From: Atherinomorus stipes
Taxonomy: Eukaryota > Chordata > Actinopteri > Atheriniformes > Atherinidae
Reading direction: 5' to 3'
NCBI GenBank assembly: GCA_023101725.1
Contig: JALJCO010003968.1
Location: 1,426,001-1,490,000, forward strand
DNA length: 64,000 nucleotides
A program made the position numbers and the translations under genes. A model generated the notes under the pieces. It did no database searches, was not told the DNA's origin, and was given only the letters and a program-made list of their open reading frames with translations. This document shows, one piece after another, positions 24,483 to 36,254 of this stretch (position 1 is its first letter; each line of letters opens with the position of its first letter).

Positions 24483-25336
24483 AGGGACTAGAGGCAGGAA
24501 TTACGAAAGAATAGACAAGCATGTCCAGTTTGTTAAATACTTATGGGTGATGAAGCGTTAAAAACCAAAAAGAACGAGCCCACTGTTGGAACATTACCCA
24601 GTGAATGAACGACAACACTCAGATCTGTGAAAAGACAAGCTTGAGTCTTTACTCAGGCCCGAGGAGTCCAACACAGGTTGTAGGCCGATGTTGAACTGAA
24701 TACATTTGTCAAGCATTGCTTTTTATACACCTTCCTAGTCATTGTCCAACCTCCTCCTTGGATCCTTCTTCCATCCCCCAGTGGAAGTTTTCCAAGGGGG
24801 AGAGAACTCATCAGTCCTTGGGCCTTGTTTTCTCATCCCCCCCACCATGACCCCCTGGTGAGGTTGCATTCCTTTGTCTCTGAGAAGGTGTGATAAGGTC
24901 TCTTCTTGTACTCACAATGTCACAAACCCAACATTCTCCCAACAACACCCACGTCTCTCTCCGTCTTGCCTTGAACAGGCTGTGTGCTGCATAAAGCGCT
25001 ACAATTTAGTGGCTGAATTTCCCGCACTGCCCTGCAGATGTGACGTCAAACGATGCTGCATCCGCATCCCTGACAGTTTTGATACAGGAAGAAGACAATC
25101 GCGGTAAATTCAAACACTGTAAGTGATAGTGATGGATTCTTCTGCCGTCAGCAAACGATCCAGATCAACTGAAAGACACTAAAAAGTGTAACTACGAAGA
25201 AAAAGCGTAGTAAACAATATTATGGCTTCAGTTTGTACAAGCTGCCGTGACAGCTTGGCTCGTGGCTGCAGTTACCTGAAGCGCCACTCACGGCAGTCGC
25301 GAGTTTCATTTCTTAATCTTACCTCTAGTCCCTTTA
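24483..25336. mobile_element. TTAA-type transposon family B, copy 2, interrupted by an LTR
   Basis: The left end AAGGGACTAGAGGCAGGAAT and the right end CCTCTAGTCCCTTTA are mirror images and match copy 1 at 4416-4896 throughout. The flanking TTAA has decayed on both sides. A 364 bp solo LTR is inserted at 24584. Comparing the two copies gives an exact reconstruction of the insertion site. Confidence 0.85.
24584..24947 (-). mobile_element. Solo LTR of an endogenous retrovirus-like element
   Basis: It is a 364 bp insertion absent from the sister transposon copy, bounded by a perfect 5 bp target duplication CCCAC (24579-24583 and 24948-24952), with ends TGTTG...CAACA. On the minus strand it has a TATAAAA box (near 24727-24721) and, about 80 bp further, an AGTAAA polyadenylation-like signal, so it is probably oriented minus. 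No internal retroviral genes remain; a solo LTR arises by recombination between the two LTRs. The exact retroelement family was not identified. Confidence 0.8.
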
Positions 25337-25339
25337 TGC

Positions 25340-26340
25340 CACCTGCAGGTCTTCCTGTGGGGTATTGTTAGTTTTGTTTTCCAGTAAAGACCTTGGAATG
25401 TTGTTTAGTGGTTTCTGTATAGAAGCATCAGTTGACTGTGTAAGTGTATCCATGTTCTTTTTCTCTCTCCCTCTCTCTCTCTCTCTTTTCTTCACTCCTT
25501 TCTCTCTGTTCCACTTTCTATCATTGCTTCTTTTAACTTTCATTTTTCTCTTGTCAAGCCCAGCGATATTATGTAAAATGCTGTTATAAACAAATGCTTA
25601 ATTAAAGAAATAAAATGAATAAACACAGGATATCAAGGGGAGTCTTGTGCTCATAAAGCTCCCCTTGGCAAAGCAAATCTGTTCAACACAATAAAGCAGC
25701 CAGATCATCACTCTGCTTGCTACGATGCTGGACAGGACAAATTATAAAAGAAAAAAAAGAAGTGGAAACAAGATGCATGTTTTATATATGAAGAGTTCAT
25801 TTGAAAAAAAAAAAAGGTAAACACCATTGTGGAAAAACAGAGTTAACTGCATTTAGTCGCTGTCAGGTACAAACCTCCTATCTCCATTTTACATCATTAA
25901 AATCCTCTACTTCATGAGAAGCTTGATTTGGTGAAAATATTCAAAAAGTAAATGAAGAGTTTATTTGCAAAAGCAGTTAGCTGTTTAATGTGTTTTTGTA
26001 GAACTGCTTGCATGTGCATTTAAATGGAATAGAAGCCGAAAAAGTAGCTGCATGGAGTGTGCCAGTTCAGGCGCTGCATGCCACGCCGCTCTTGGGGTGG
26101 TCAACATAACCTGTTAACACGGGTGCTGAAATAAAACTGCTGCACTTTGGCGTAATTCCGCTTCCCACCTTCCTGAAGTAATTCTTATTTTACATTACTC
26201 AATAAATAAATAAAAATTGTCATAACTTATCTCCTTTGTTGTACAAAGTCATTTGAAAGTCAGGCAGAGAATTTGCAACATAATCTATTAATATTTTAGC
26301 ACATGTTTTTATACTGTTAACATGACTAATACATATGTAA
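25340..26340. other. Non-coding with CT tract
   Basis: No gene is recognised. A CT-rich simple repeat lies at 25463-25489 and A-runs occur near 25750 and 25805. Confidence 0.5.
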
Positions 26341-26344
26341 GCCT

Positions 26345-27062
26345 TTTCATGAACAGACAACAACCCAGTAGCAGGACCACTATCTGCTCCTTTGTGCTTG
26401 GAGGAACTGGAGGAGCACAACCAGAGCCCTACAAAATGACCTTGAACATGCCACTAATATGCATGTTGCTGTTCAAAGTGTCAGAAACAGACTACATGAG
26501 GGTGGTCTGAGGGCCCAGCATCCAGAATTGGGGCCTGTTCTCACAGCTAAACACCGTGCAGCCTGATTAGCATTGGCCAGAGAACACCAGGATTTTCAGG
26601 TGCTTCAGTATTTCCACTGATGTGACAGACATTAGGGAGTCTGGAGATCCTGGGGAGATGTTGTGCTGCCTGCAACATCCTCCAGCATGATTGGTGTGGC
26701 AGTGAGTCTGGGGAGGTACAGTACAGCTACACAGAGGACCTCCATGTGCTAGCCAAAGGTACCCTGACTGCTACTCAGTGCTGGGATGAGATCCTTTGAC
26801 CCAGTGTCAGACCTTATGCTGCTGGAGTGGGGCCTGGGTTCCTTGTGATGTATGACAAAACTCGGCGTCATGTGGCTTGAGTTCCTCCATAATGAAGGAA
26901 CTGATGCTATGTACTGGCCTGCCTGTTTCCCAGACCTGAATCCAAACCAGCACCTCTGGGACATCATGTCTCGTTCCATTTCTTTCCTTTTTGATTTGTT
27001 GGTACTTCAGTGTTTCTGTTGTGTGCTTCTTCAATCTATTGAAGGACACTTTGTGATTGGAG
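26345..27062 (+). pseudogene. Tc1/mariner transposase remnant, family 1 (dead)
   Basis: Degraded gene for a cut-and-paste DDE transposase. The C-terminal signature is readable as WPACFPDLNPNQHLWD (26915-26962), where Tc1 transposases normally have PDLNPIEHLWD; the catalytic glutamate is replaced by Q. The preceding catalytic block reads MYDKTRRHVA (26848-26877), where the family has DDNARPH, so that acidic position is degraded too, and a stop follows at once. These two motifs are in different frames. Upstream, 26398-26460 matches the amino-terminal half of the same fish Tc1 family, with stops and a likely internal deletion. It cannot make a functional protein. Confidence 0.85.
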
Positions 27063-27855
27063 CAGTTAGAAATTAATACTCAAGGAGTCTTTTTTGTTCA
27101 CTCAGATCCATCATTGTCCACATTCAGGCATTTCAGTAAAGTCCCTATAGATTCATTGTCCTTGTAAGCACACTTGGGTACAGTCTAAAACAATATAGCA
27201 ATCATCAGTTCTGCATTAGCATTTTGATGCAGGGAACATTTTTGAGTGCCTGCATTCTCTTCATAGCAATATGCAACATCTGGTGCCTTACACAACGGAC
27301 ACTGCAAACCACATAAATAATCAGTCCATCAACAGACTCATTGACCAACATAATTATGTTACACTTAGCATTGGGTAAATAAACCTACTAAGAGCTTATA
27401 AAAGCAAAATGAACATTGCTTCTCATGTTATTGATTGATTTTCCAAAATTATGAACTCGACTCACCTATCTTAGCCCATTGCTCACCTGAAAGAGGATTT
27501 AAAGATTTAATTACATAACACTGAGTTATAGTTCATCCTTTTATGAAAGATTGATGAACCCCTTGTCTAAATGTATATGATCGTAGAATAGCAAATGGGA
27601 TGTTAACAAACAAATTGCGTGTCATTCCACAATGGGGCCCATTAAAGACAAGGATGCATGATTAATGCCTATCAGAATAAAGTACTCACAGAAACAGATT
27701 GTTTAATACATTCAGTTTGACAGTTCAACCTTCCCTGTGTTTGCGTGGAGGTCGTTTGATGAGGCATGAAAATAACTTCTTTTTTTTTTTTTTTTTGATG
27801 AACTGGAAAAGCAACTTTCAGTCTGAATATTTTTAAAAAAAGACATATATCACAT
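27063..27855. other. Non-coding, nothing recognised
   Basis: AT-rich unique sequence with a T-run at about 27779-27796. No gene-like features. Confidence 0.5.
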
Positions 27856-27856
27856 A

Positions 27857-27900
27857 TTTTCATTCATCCATTTTCCTCTGCTTATCTAGGGTTGGGCCAC
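27857..27900 (-). repeat. Fragment of fish SINE/LINE tail
   Basis: CATCCATTTTCCTCTGCTTA and the following GGGTTGGGCCAC correspond to the reverse orientation of the retroposon tail also seen at 12535-12680. Confidence 0.5.
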
Positions 27901-27914
27901 AGCCCAGCCAGCAT

Positions 27915-28190
27915 GTCCATGTGGGGCCCATATGTGTTAAATTGGGCTGCACATGAGGGACCTAAGTGGGTTTGTCCACAGTTTCCATGGTGGCCCCACC
28001 TGAGTTTTCCCATGTAGCCTATAGGTGTGGGCTTGAACTGGGCAAATTGGCAGACCTCATAGTTTAAGGTACATGGGGCCCATATGTGGAAACCCGCATG
28101 GGAAAACACAGGTGGAGTCGCCATGAAAACCGTGGACACACCCACTTGGATCCCTCATATGCAGCCAAAATTTAACCCATATGGGCCCAT
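27915..28190. repeat. Inverted-repeat element with GGGCCCATATG motifs
   Basis: The left half (GTGGGGCCCATATGTGTTAA onward) is mirrored by the right half (TTTAACCCATATGGGCCC). Paired landmarks include GGTGGCCCCACCTGAG against AACACAGGTGGAGTCGCC. A further copy of GGGGCCCATATGTG lies at 28074. It folds into one long hairpin. No coding content. Confidence 0.7.
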
Positions 28191-29399
28191 CCAAACTTCT
28201 GACTGGTAGTTTATATGAATAGAATTTTACTCAACATGATCATCTCAGTTATAATGGTCTGTAATTCAATCTAAATTGATTTATGTACAGTAAGCCTGTT
28301 TTGGGGGGCATTTCGCATGGGGAGAAACCCAACAAATCCCCATAGGTGTAAAAGGAATATCTTACTGTAGTTGTCTCCGTAAGTCTTACTAAAGCATTCA
28401 TGATGGTTATGAGTTATGAGTATCTATATGTTCAACAGGATTAAACAGCTTATTATGATATGGAATAGCTGTCAAATCTTACGTTGTGCACATTTTATTA
28501 CTGTCATTATGTAATCCTGAGATAATCTTGGTATGAGCAGCTTTGTTTTTTCAGTGTTGTGGGAGGTAGTTCATTTCAGTGGCAAGGGAAGTGCTGTGTT
28601 CCTGTTTAAATTGTCATCTCACAGAAATGTGTCTTCATTGAGTCTTGTTACCCAGTGCCTTTGTGACTTCAAGAAATTGTATTAGTGTTAATCCATGTCA
28701 AAACTGATTTAAGTAGCACACAGCAGTCTGTAAAAGAAGTATGATCCTTTCTCTGTTGCTATGAAAATACCACTTCTTCTCCTGCTTTTCTTTGTATTCA
28801 GATTTCTGAATTAAGTTTAGTAAAATAACAGACATTCAGTTGTATCTAAATCTGTAGATTCCTGTAACTCTGGGGTTTGAAATTAATTTTAGCGCAGGAA
28901 CTAAAGCATCAACCCACCTCAAGAATGTAAGCACAAGTATTCAATACTTTTCTCCACAATTGGTTCAAATGGACACGAAATTGAGTAATTTAGTTATTTT
29001 GTTATTCAAGCACATGCCTGTCTCCAGGAGATGGGCTGAGAGGATTTTAAAGTTTGTCTTCCATTTGGTATATAATGATAGGTTCAAATAGGCAAATAGG
29101 TTCAATCTTGCTACAACTACAAAAAATACATTAGAAACAGGAAGTGGTAATAAGACTGACAGATTGTATAATCCATCCTGGTTGTCCAAACAAAAAAGGT
29201 TAATAGCTTAGTGTTTGGACCTCTTAACAGGAGGAAAACTGGCCTGCCACAAACTGTCTGAGACAACCCATGACCTAACTTAATTTCCTGATCGCCGATC
29301 AAGATGGGATTGCATCAAGTGAACTTATTGCAGGTTGAGAATAGCAAACATCTGGAGTCAGATGAGGTTCATGAGATCCTTAGATGCTACAGACCTGAC
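28191..29399. other. Non-coding, nothing recognised
   Basis: Unique AT-rich sequence; no gene, exon or transposon terminus recognised. Confidence 0.5.
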
Positions 29400-29790
29400 T
29401 GTTTAGATATTCTTTTTTGTAAATCAACTACTGTGCCAAATCTGAGAGAAATCAATCAGCTTTATGGACTCCAAAGCTGTCCTGAGCTGAGAGCCAGCCT
29501 TCTTTATTAGTTTGTTCAGTATTTCTGACTCACATTGCACTGGTGCAGCTGCCCCAACAGATGGCTGCATAGAAAATCACACTGTTCACCACAGACTTAA
29601 AAATATATGAACCATCTTGCTGCAAATGTTAGAGGGCATAACTGCTGTAAAACTTGAATCTCCCTTCGAGGAAAGCTGTGTGGCCTTTTCAGCTCAACTT
29701 GCTGTTCAGGTGAATACCCATATTCTTGTGGTCCTTCACCACTTCCACTTTCCCAGAATGTTGAATTACTGAGCAAAGATAAAACATTTG
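29400..29790 (-). pseudogene. LINE reverse transcriptase C-terminal fragment
   Basis: On the minus strand, broken frames give VEVVKDHKNMGIHLNSKLS (within about 29690-29755), then YAAICWGSCTSA (near 29570-29535) and LNKLIKKAGSQLRTALES (near 29520-29467). This order (a 'KYLGVHLD' region, an 'FAVVCWG' region, then an 'NKLIRKAGSV' region) is that of the C-terminal end of non-LTR retrotransposon reverse transcriptases in fish. At least one frameshift and a stop separate the blocks. The 5' part of the element is absent, as is usual for truncated LINE copies. Confidence 0.7.
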
Positions 29791-30035
29791 GTGACTGTAC
29801 TATCCAGAACAAGCTTCTTCTGATTCTCCTTCTGCTCTGTTCAGACTTCGTGGCATCAGACTATAATAAAGCAAATAGCACCTTTGTTTGCCATGTAGAA
29901 TTAAAGTTAGTGTTTTATGTAAGACAAAGAATCACATTTTCTTACCAAAACAAAACACTTTCATTGTCAAAGCTTTAGTCTAATATCTAATGAGTTTACA
30001 ATTTTTAAAATTTTTAAAAAATTTTTATATTTTGG

Positions 30036-30232
30036 AGGGGGGGGGCAGGTAGCACAGTGGCAATGTCGTGGGCCCTGGCACAGCAGACCTGGGCTCGAGT
30101 CCCCGACACGGCACCCAGATGAACTACCATGAACCCCTGAGCAAGGTCCTTAACCAACTGCTCCCTAAGCACTGTAATTGGCTGCCCATTGCTCTCAGGT
30201 TCAACCTGAGATGGGTTAAATACACTTTGTGA
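30036..30232 (+). repeat. tRNA-derived SINE
   Basis: After a G-run comes GGTAGCACAGTGGCAATG (A-box-like) and, about 40 bases on, GGGCTCGAGTCCC (B-box-like), the two internal RNA polymerase III promoter elements. Next is TGAGCAAGGTCCTTAACC, a body sequence typical of fish SINEs. The 3' end is interrupted by the small element at 30236. Confidence 0.7.
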
Positions 30233-30235
30233 CAG

Positions 30236-30394
30236 AGGCGTGTCGTAAAGTGAGTGTGTCGGCGAGTGACGTCACTCTACGGCACGCCCACCAGATCTAT
30301 GAGAGCACGGTAAAATTTAACCCTACCCCTGACCCTTCCCTTAAACCTAATTAGACCCACCCACTATGCGACACACCCACTTTAGGACGCCCCT
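30236..30394. mobile_element. Small MITE with about 33 bp inverted ends
   Basis: The left end (AGGCGTGTCGTAAAGTGAGT) and the right end (CCACTTTAGGACGCCCCT region) pair over about 33 bp with roughly eight mismatches. The centre holds CGAGTGACGTCACTC, a small palindrome. It sits exactly between the SINE and the second Tc1 remnant. Superfamily unknown. Confidence 0.6.
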
Positions 30395-30411
30395 TGGTTG
30401 CAAGCCGCAGA

Positions 30412-31135
30412 TAGATACACTTGAATCACATGGCAGCAACTCAATGCATTTAGGCATGTAGACATGGTCAAGACAATCTGCTGCAGTTCAAACCGAGCAT
30501 CAGAATGGGGAAGAAATGTGATTTAAGTGATTTTGAACGTGGCATGGCTGTTGGTGCCAGACGAACAGGTCTGAGTATTTCAGAAACTGCTGGTCTACTG
30601 GGATTTTCACGCACAACCATCTCTAGGGTTCACAGAGAATGGTCCGAAAAAGATAAAATATCCAGTGAGCAGCAGTTCTGTGGGCACAAATGCCTTGTTA
30701 ATGCCAGAGGTCAGAGGAGAATGGCCAGACTGGTTCGAGCTGATAGAAAGGCAACAATAATTAATATAACCCACTTGTTACAACCGAACTATGCAGAAGA
30801 GCATCTCTGAATGCACGACACGTTCAACCTGGAAGCAGATGGGTTACAGCAGCAGAAGACCACACTGGGTGCCACTCCTTTCAGCTACAGTAAGAACAGG
30901 AAACTGAGGCTACAGTTCACACAGATTCACCAACATTGGACAGTAGAAGATGGAGAAATGTTGCCTTGTCTGATGAGTCTCAATTTCTACTACGAAATTT
31001 GAAAGGTAGGCTCAGAATTTGGTGTCAGCAACATGAAAGCATGGATCCATCCTGCCTTGTATCAACGTTTCAGGTTGTTGTTGGTGGTGTAATGGTCTGG
31101 GAGAGATTTTGTCTGCATAGATTGGTTCTGGTTAA
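30412..31135 (+). pseudogene. Tc1/mariner transposase remnant, family 2 (dead, 3' truncated)
   Basis: The open frame from 30505 gives an N-terminal DNA-binding region beginning MGKKCDLSDFERGMAVGARR, with a helix-turn-helix (ISETAGLLGFSRTTISRVHR). This frame stops at 30810. Downstream blocks lie in other frames: LRLQFTQIHQHWTVED (about 30909-30955) and SDESQFLLRN (about 30973-31002) with the first catalytic aspartate, then RIWCQQHESMDPSCLV and VVGGVMVW to about 31100. Homology ends there, so the second and third catalytic residues are missing. About 95 bp of 5' leader is retained. It differs from family 1 at 26345, so two Tc1 lineages invaded. Confidence 0.88.
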
Positions 31136-33247
31136 TACTGTATTTAATACTGGAAATTAAGAGTTGGACAATATTGGTATCTTGGATATCGGTTTTATGC
31201 AAAAAACAAAACAAAAAACAATATCCAACATCCTTAGCCTTAACCATGATTGTTTTCTAACTTTAGGCAAGTTGTTTTGATTTCTAATTCTGACCAAATG
31301 AATTTGTTGCAGTAAGTGACAAAAGTAGCTTAGTGAATAGCTGCCAAGTTATCAATTGGTCATAAATTAGGAGTGAAGAAGAAAACAGTTTTCATGAACA
31401 TATTATGAATGCATGAAAGATGCAAAGATGAACTGTAAAAAATCACTTTGATTGGAGGACTTTTTTTTTATTTTCTTATTGTTAATTTTATCGAGGAAGC
31501 TTAGCTGCTTGTTATCACTTAGGGCTATTTACCAAGTGGACAAATTTGTCCCACCCCTGTATGTAATGTTTCTCCTTTCTGCTTGATAGTGTTGCAGCTA
31601 ATAGGATTATGCACAAAGAGGCTATATGTGATGGAAAGGAGGGGACAGTTTTATGATTTACAAGCCTGACAGGGACAATTAGGATGGTACGCTCTGTCGG
31701 CTATTACTCACCACACACAAAATGAAAATGTTGCCTTTCATTTACTCCAGTGCAGCCATGGGGGGAGGAAGTGGAAGTGTAGCAGAAGACAAATATTCTC
31801 TGCTTCTAACTACAGAGCACAAAAAAAACTAAAATAGATATTTTGGAGTTAAGCATTTTTGCCATAGAAAAGTCTCTAGTTACCGTTATGTTACTCTCTC
31901 CACACTTATAAGATACACATCCTTGTCACATTTGGTTGAGTTTTAGTCTTTACTTCCAGTGTCTGTTTAGCTAGCACACTATTTTTTGAGTGATACTAAG
32001 TATAGGCTATATAGAAGAGCCTGGATCAAGGAACAATAAAGGCCTGTTACAGAATGGAAAGTAATGGATCAGTGATGTAGACTTTACAGTAAATAAGCCA
32101 TGTGTAATTGGTTTCAGATTATCCTGTATCCACACCGCTTAGCATTCTCTTTATCTAACATATTCTGGCATCACTGTGAGTGGGTGCAGGTAGATGGAAA
32201 TTCTACAAACAGGATTGCACAGCAAGAGGCAATTAGAGCAGCTGCAGCATTTCTGGGCTGGCCTGATGGGTCACGTGCAAATTCAGCAACAAGGGACTTC
32301 CAGCAGCTCTCATCCTCACATCTGCTGAATAAATGAACAGATCTCTCCAAAAAGCACCAAATTTGTTGACAACTGATCAGAGTGCAATATAGAGGGATGC
32401 TTGTAGTGTTTGTGTGAGTCTGCTCGCAGGAGCAGAAGCATACTGATCAGTGCGACAACTTGTGTTTACAGAGTATGTATAAAGTGCTGATCAGGAGTCT
32501 GTGCACAGTCTTACAGGACCAGGAGAAGATAGAGGTCTTAGCAGGACTGCTTTTGTTTAATCCCACTCTCACATGTTCTTATGGGATTTCGGAATATTAT
32601 AACCTGTTCTTGCAAAAGCCCCACCCCTCCTCCCCCTCTTGATTCCTCTAAGATTTTGATCGCTGCCACCTTCAACACTTCTCTCATGAAAATCTGTCTC
32701 CTTCATCCCACAAGGAAGATAAGATGTAAGTAGCCTTTATGGATTTTTCTAATCTAAATAAATTACATTTTAGTCACTCTGGTATCTGACAAGTCACATT
32801 TATAGAATGTGATGGAAGTGGTATATTATAAAAAAAAAAAAAAAAAGTAAATGCAGACAAGAAGTTTCAAGTCAAGGAATAGAGCACCATGGGCCAGACA
32901 TTACAAATGTGCTCATGCGGTTTAAAGTGGAAAACGTTCTTTTTGGCATAAACATACTGCTGATCGTACAATATTATGGTTAAAATGTTGACATCATCAG
33001 AAGTTACCCTGAGTCTACTGATCCACAGTAGGCTTCCATGCCACTGTGTAAATCTTCCTTCCACAAGGAAACAAATGTAGTGAAAACAAAAATGGTGTAA
33101 ATTTAATTTTAGCAAGTAATATGTTTTATATGAGGGTGCCTTTCAAAACACTCAGGATTCAGACAATCAAGCATTAAACAATAAAAAGAAAATCACACAA
33201 ATGCATGTTTCCTTGATGTTTTAATACAAGTAGACAGTTATTTATGT
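31136..33247. other. Non-coding, possible conserved block
   Basis: No gene is recognised. At 32165-32330 the sequence is less AT-rich and dense in potential sites (CACGTG, CAGCTG twice, CAATTAG), which could mark an enhancer; no comparison was possible. An A-run lies near 32830-32847. Confidence 0.4.
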
Positions 33248-33398
33248 GTGGCAGGATGAAGGAGGACCCGGGTGGGATCCAATCCCCAGACTTCCTGGTT
33301 AGAGTCATGCACGCTGATCATTCAGCCAAAGGGACATCCCCTTGACCAAGTAGCCAGGGCGCATGATCACTCTGAGGCATAGTGACAGGATTGTCAAC
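33248..33398 (-). repeat. tRNA-derived SINE family S, copy 1 (minus)
   Basis: The reverse complement matches the copy at 44405-44555 over about 150 bp, including GAGTGATCATGCGCCCTGGC, TCCCTTTGGCTGA (A-box-like TGGCTGA-TGG type) and CTGGGGATTGGATCCC (B-box-like). The internal spacing of the two boxes fits a tRNA-derived SINE. Confidence 0.65.
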
Positions 33399-36254
33399 TG
33401 CTACACGAAGAAATGTACCTATTTAGGTTTTTTTTTTTTTTTATATGTATCTTCATTTCTCTTCATTCAGACAAACATTTGCAACATTAAAAATATCTGC
33501 CAGGAGAAACTGAAATTTGTCTTCATCATGGCTGCATTCAGATGCTCTCCCTCTCTCTAATGACCAGCTTTTCATTGAAGTGGCACTTATCAAATTATCT
33601 ACTGTACACATGCATGCAAGCATTGTTGAAAAATGAATAGAAATCCCTGAGATTTGCTGTATCTGACACAGATAAAAACATCCTGCTGAGTTGAGCTGTA
33701 ATCTTGTTGGCATGTTCCTTAACTCACAGAAGTTGTCTTTCACTGTCCTTCAAAACAGACAAATTCTGCTGTCTTGTCTGGATCTGTATTTTCATGGAGT
33801 TAATACTTACAGATAAGAAAAACTATTTTTGACAATGGACCTTATGTATGAGGAATGCCTTTGCATGTTTGTATTCAGCACCACTCGTTTCTGCAGAGAA
33901 AAAACATCTTTAATTCATCATGTTTAAACCCTCACATTTCCAGCATACATTTTTATCCACAGCAATAAACCCCCGTAAAGTTCTTGAATCTATAGTCACA
34001 CATATATGAACATACAAGAACCTTTTGCAGACTTGCTCTCTTGACTGAAGGAGTCTTGCAGTTTACAACCGATATGTTGTAATTTTTGTAATCACAATCA
34101 GCCTGCTGTTTAAACATGAAACTCTCCGTGGAAAAGCAATTGTTGCTGAAGTACAGCTGTTAAAAGATGACATTGCCTCTCTGAAACACTCAGGTGATAT
34201 TAGTATGCAGGCTGAAGCTTGCACCTCCCAAGCTGATCTCTCTGTTGTACCTCAGTTATGTTCTGTTTACTTGAGCCCCTTTTAGCAAGACTCTGATCTA
34301 TGCTGTCACAGCTATTCCAAATTGATTTCTCACGAATATCATGAACTTCTGAACAGTCTTCACTGTACTCTTTCTCTTGTGCGATTCACACTTTGACACA
34401 CACACAAAAACGGCACCAAATGTTCTTTTAAATAGACTGTTCATGTTTTTAAAAAAGAAAAAAGAAAAATAAAAAAGTCAGAAGCTGTGAAAAACACTGT
34501 TCTTATGTTGACATAATTGGAATCCTCCTACTTCTTGTGCCAGAATACTTAATTAACTACTGATCTGTGTCGCAAGCAACAAAAAAAAGAAAAGAAAAGA
34601 AAAACTACATGGAATTAGGTGCAGATCTTTAGCTCAGCCTGAAGCTAGGATCTTGAATTTACTTTGCCAAAAGGATTCCCTTTTGGTTTCAGGGTTGTGC
34701 ATTGCATCAAAATTATAGTCCCTGTTCAGCCCACCAAAAAATGAGAGGATTCTGCTGAGTCAGGGCAGCTGGAGGGAAATTTTAGATGGTTTGTATAAAA
34801 TGGAAGAGAAAAGGGAATGGTGTTTTTTTTTTTGCTTTTGTTTTTTTTCTTTCTGTTATAACAAGATACCACAAGTTGCCCCTGCACTAAGTGTCAAGCA
34901 TAGCAAGGTAGTGTTCATTGCATTAATGTTTTTCTTAAACTGAATGCTTTGGCAAGAACTCAGAGAAACTTTGATTAAACACTGAAACATTCAACAAGCA
35001 GTATACAAAACTGTATTTCCAGTTGTTGAGATAACTGGCGGCTATGCTAAAGCACATTGTGGTAATTCAATGATGACTAAGCTATCACTCCCAACAGATC
35101 TGGCAGCTTCCATTCAGTAATACAAAGTAGTAGCTTCATCTCAAGGGTGTATTAAATTGAGATAGATCATTTGAGGAGTGATTCCAAACTGTCATTATTA
35201 AGTTCCCCATGCAATATGTTGCAAATAAATGAGGCTCCTCTAATCTGTGTTTCTGTGAGACTAACTGTTCCTCCAAATACAGCCTTTTCAAAATCATTTC
35301 CAAGCAAGCCTAAAACCGAGATGACTGAAAACATAGAAACAAAGTATGTAGAGATGAAGGATAAAAGAAAAGATTTAGTAAAGACAAGTGAGTTATAAAG
35401 GTGGTGGGGGAGTGGGTCCAAGCCTCGAGAAGCTGATATATTCATGAATCACTGTGATTAGAATTTCTATTCTGCTTCAGCAGGACCTTAAAGCAAAGTC
35501 TACAGTTCCAGGTAAATTGTGTTTGGAGGTTTATATATGTATATGAATCACTGACTGCATATAATATATAGAGTTGCTTGCATGAATGTTGATGAGGTCT
35601 TTTAGTGTGTGTGTGCTAGAGTTTAAACCCGAACCATAGTAGCCTGAACAGCCTGAACAAGACAAAACAAAGAATCAAAAAAAAGAAAAATAGAATTAGC
35701 ACAGCAGTCTAGGGGGAAATGGGGAAAGGTAGAGTAAAGTAACTGTAATAAATTAGGACAATGTACCTGTATGCAAAGGAAGGTTACATTTTTCAAATAG
35801 ACAAGGATATGAATAATATAGTGTGATTGAGCCAAACCAGTCAATTACTTGACCATGAAACAGAAAATGATTAAAGTTCTATAAAAAAAAAAGGGGGGTA
35901 AATGTGTCACATACTGACAACTGGACAGGAACTACATTGATTTCAAACACACAGGACATACCATCAGTTTTGGATCTGAGGGATTTTCTAAGATAGATGT
36001 AAAAGTTTCAATGCCAGGAACATGAAAATGTTTCCTCTAATAGAGTATATTTCATATAAAAATAAACTCTATCCATGGTGTTTTCCACAGCCTTAACTGA
36101 GTACTTTTGATGCCAAACCTTAAAAATGTACCTTTATTCACACTCACACAAAAAAAAGAAAACTTTTAGTAAGCAGACCACTGAGAAATACATATGATTT
36201 TCAAAATACCCAAATATGAAGGTTTAAATTGATGAAAAGGCATGTTTTCAATCT
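33399..36254. other. Long non-coding stretch, no gene recognised
   Basis: AT-rich unique sequence with a T-run at 33428-33442 and several A-rich runs (34450-34475, 34580-34603). Two overlapping frames of 92 and 75 codons at 35167-35445 lie on opposite strands without motifs. Confidence 0.5.

Noticed and set aside
24196..24561. Frames of 108 codons (minus) and 66 codons (plus) over the GT tract
   Set aside because: They translate the dinucleotide repeat into His/Thr and Cys/Val runs; simple-sequence artefact.
27779..27796. Long T-runs (also 46183, 48159, 57948) as terminators
   Set aside because: Vertebrate genome poly-T tracts without an upstream hairpin or RNA polymerase III gene; most likely retroposon tails.
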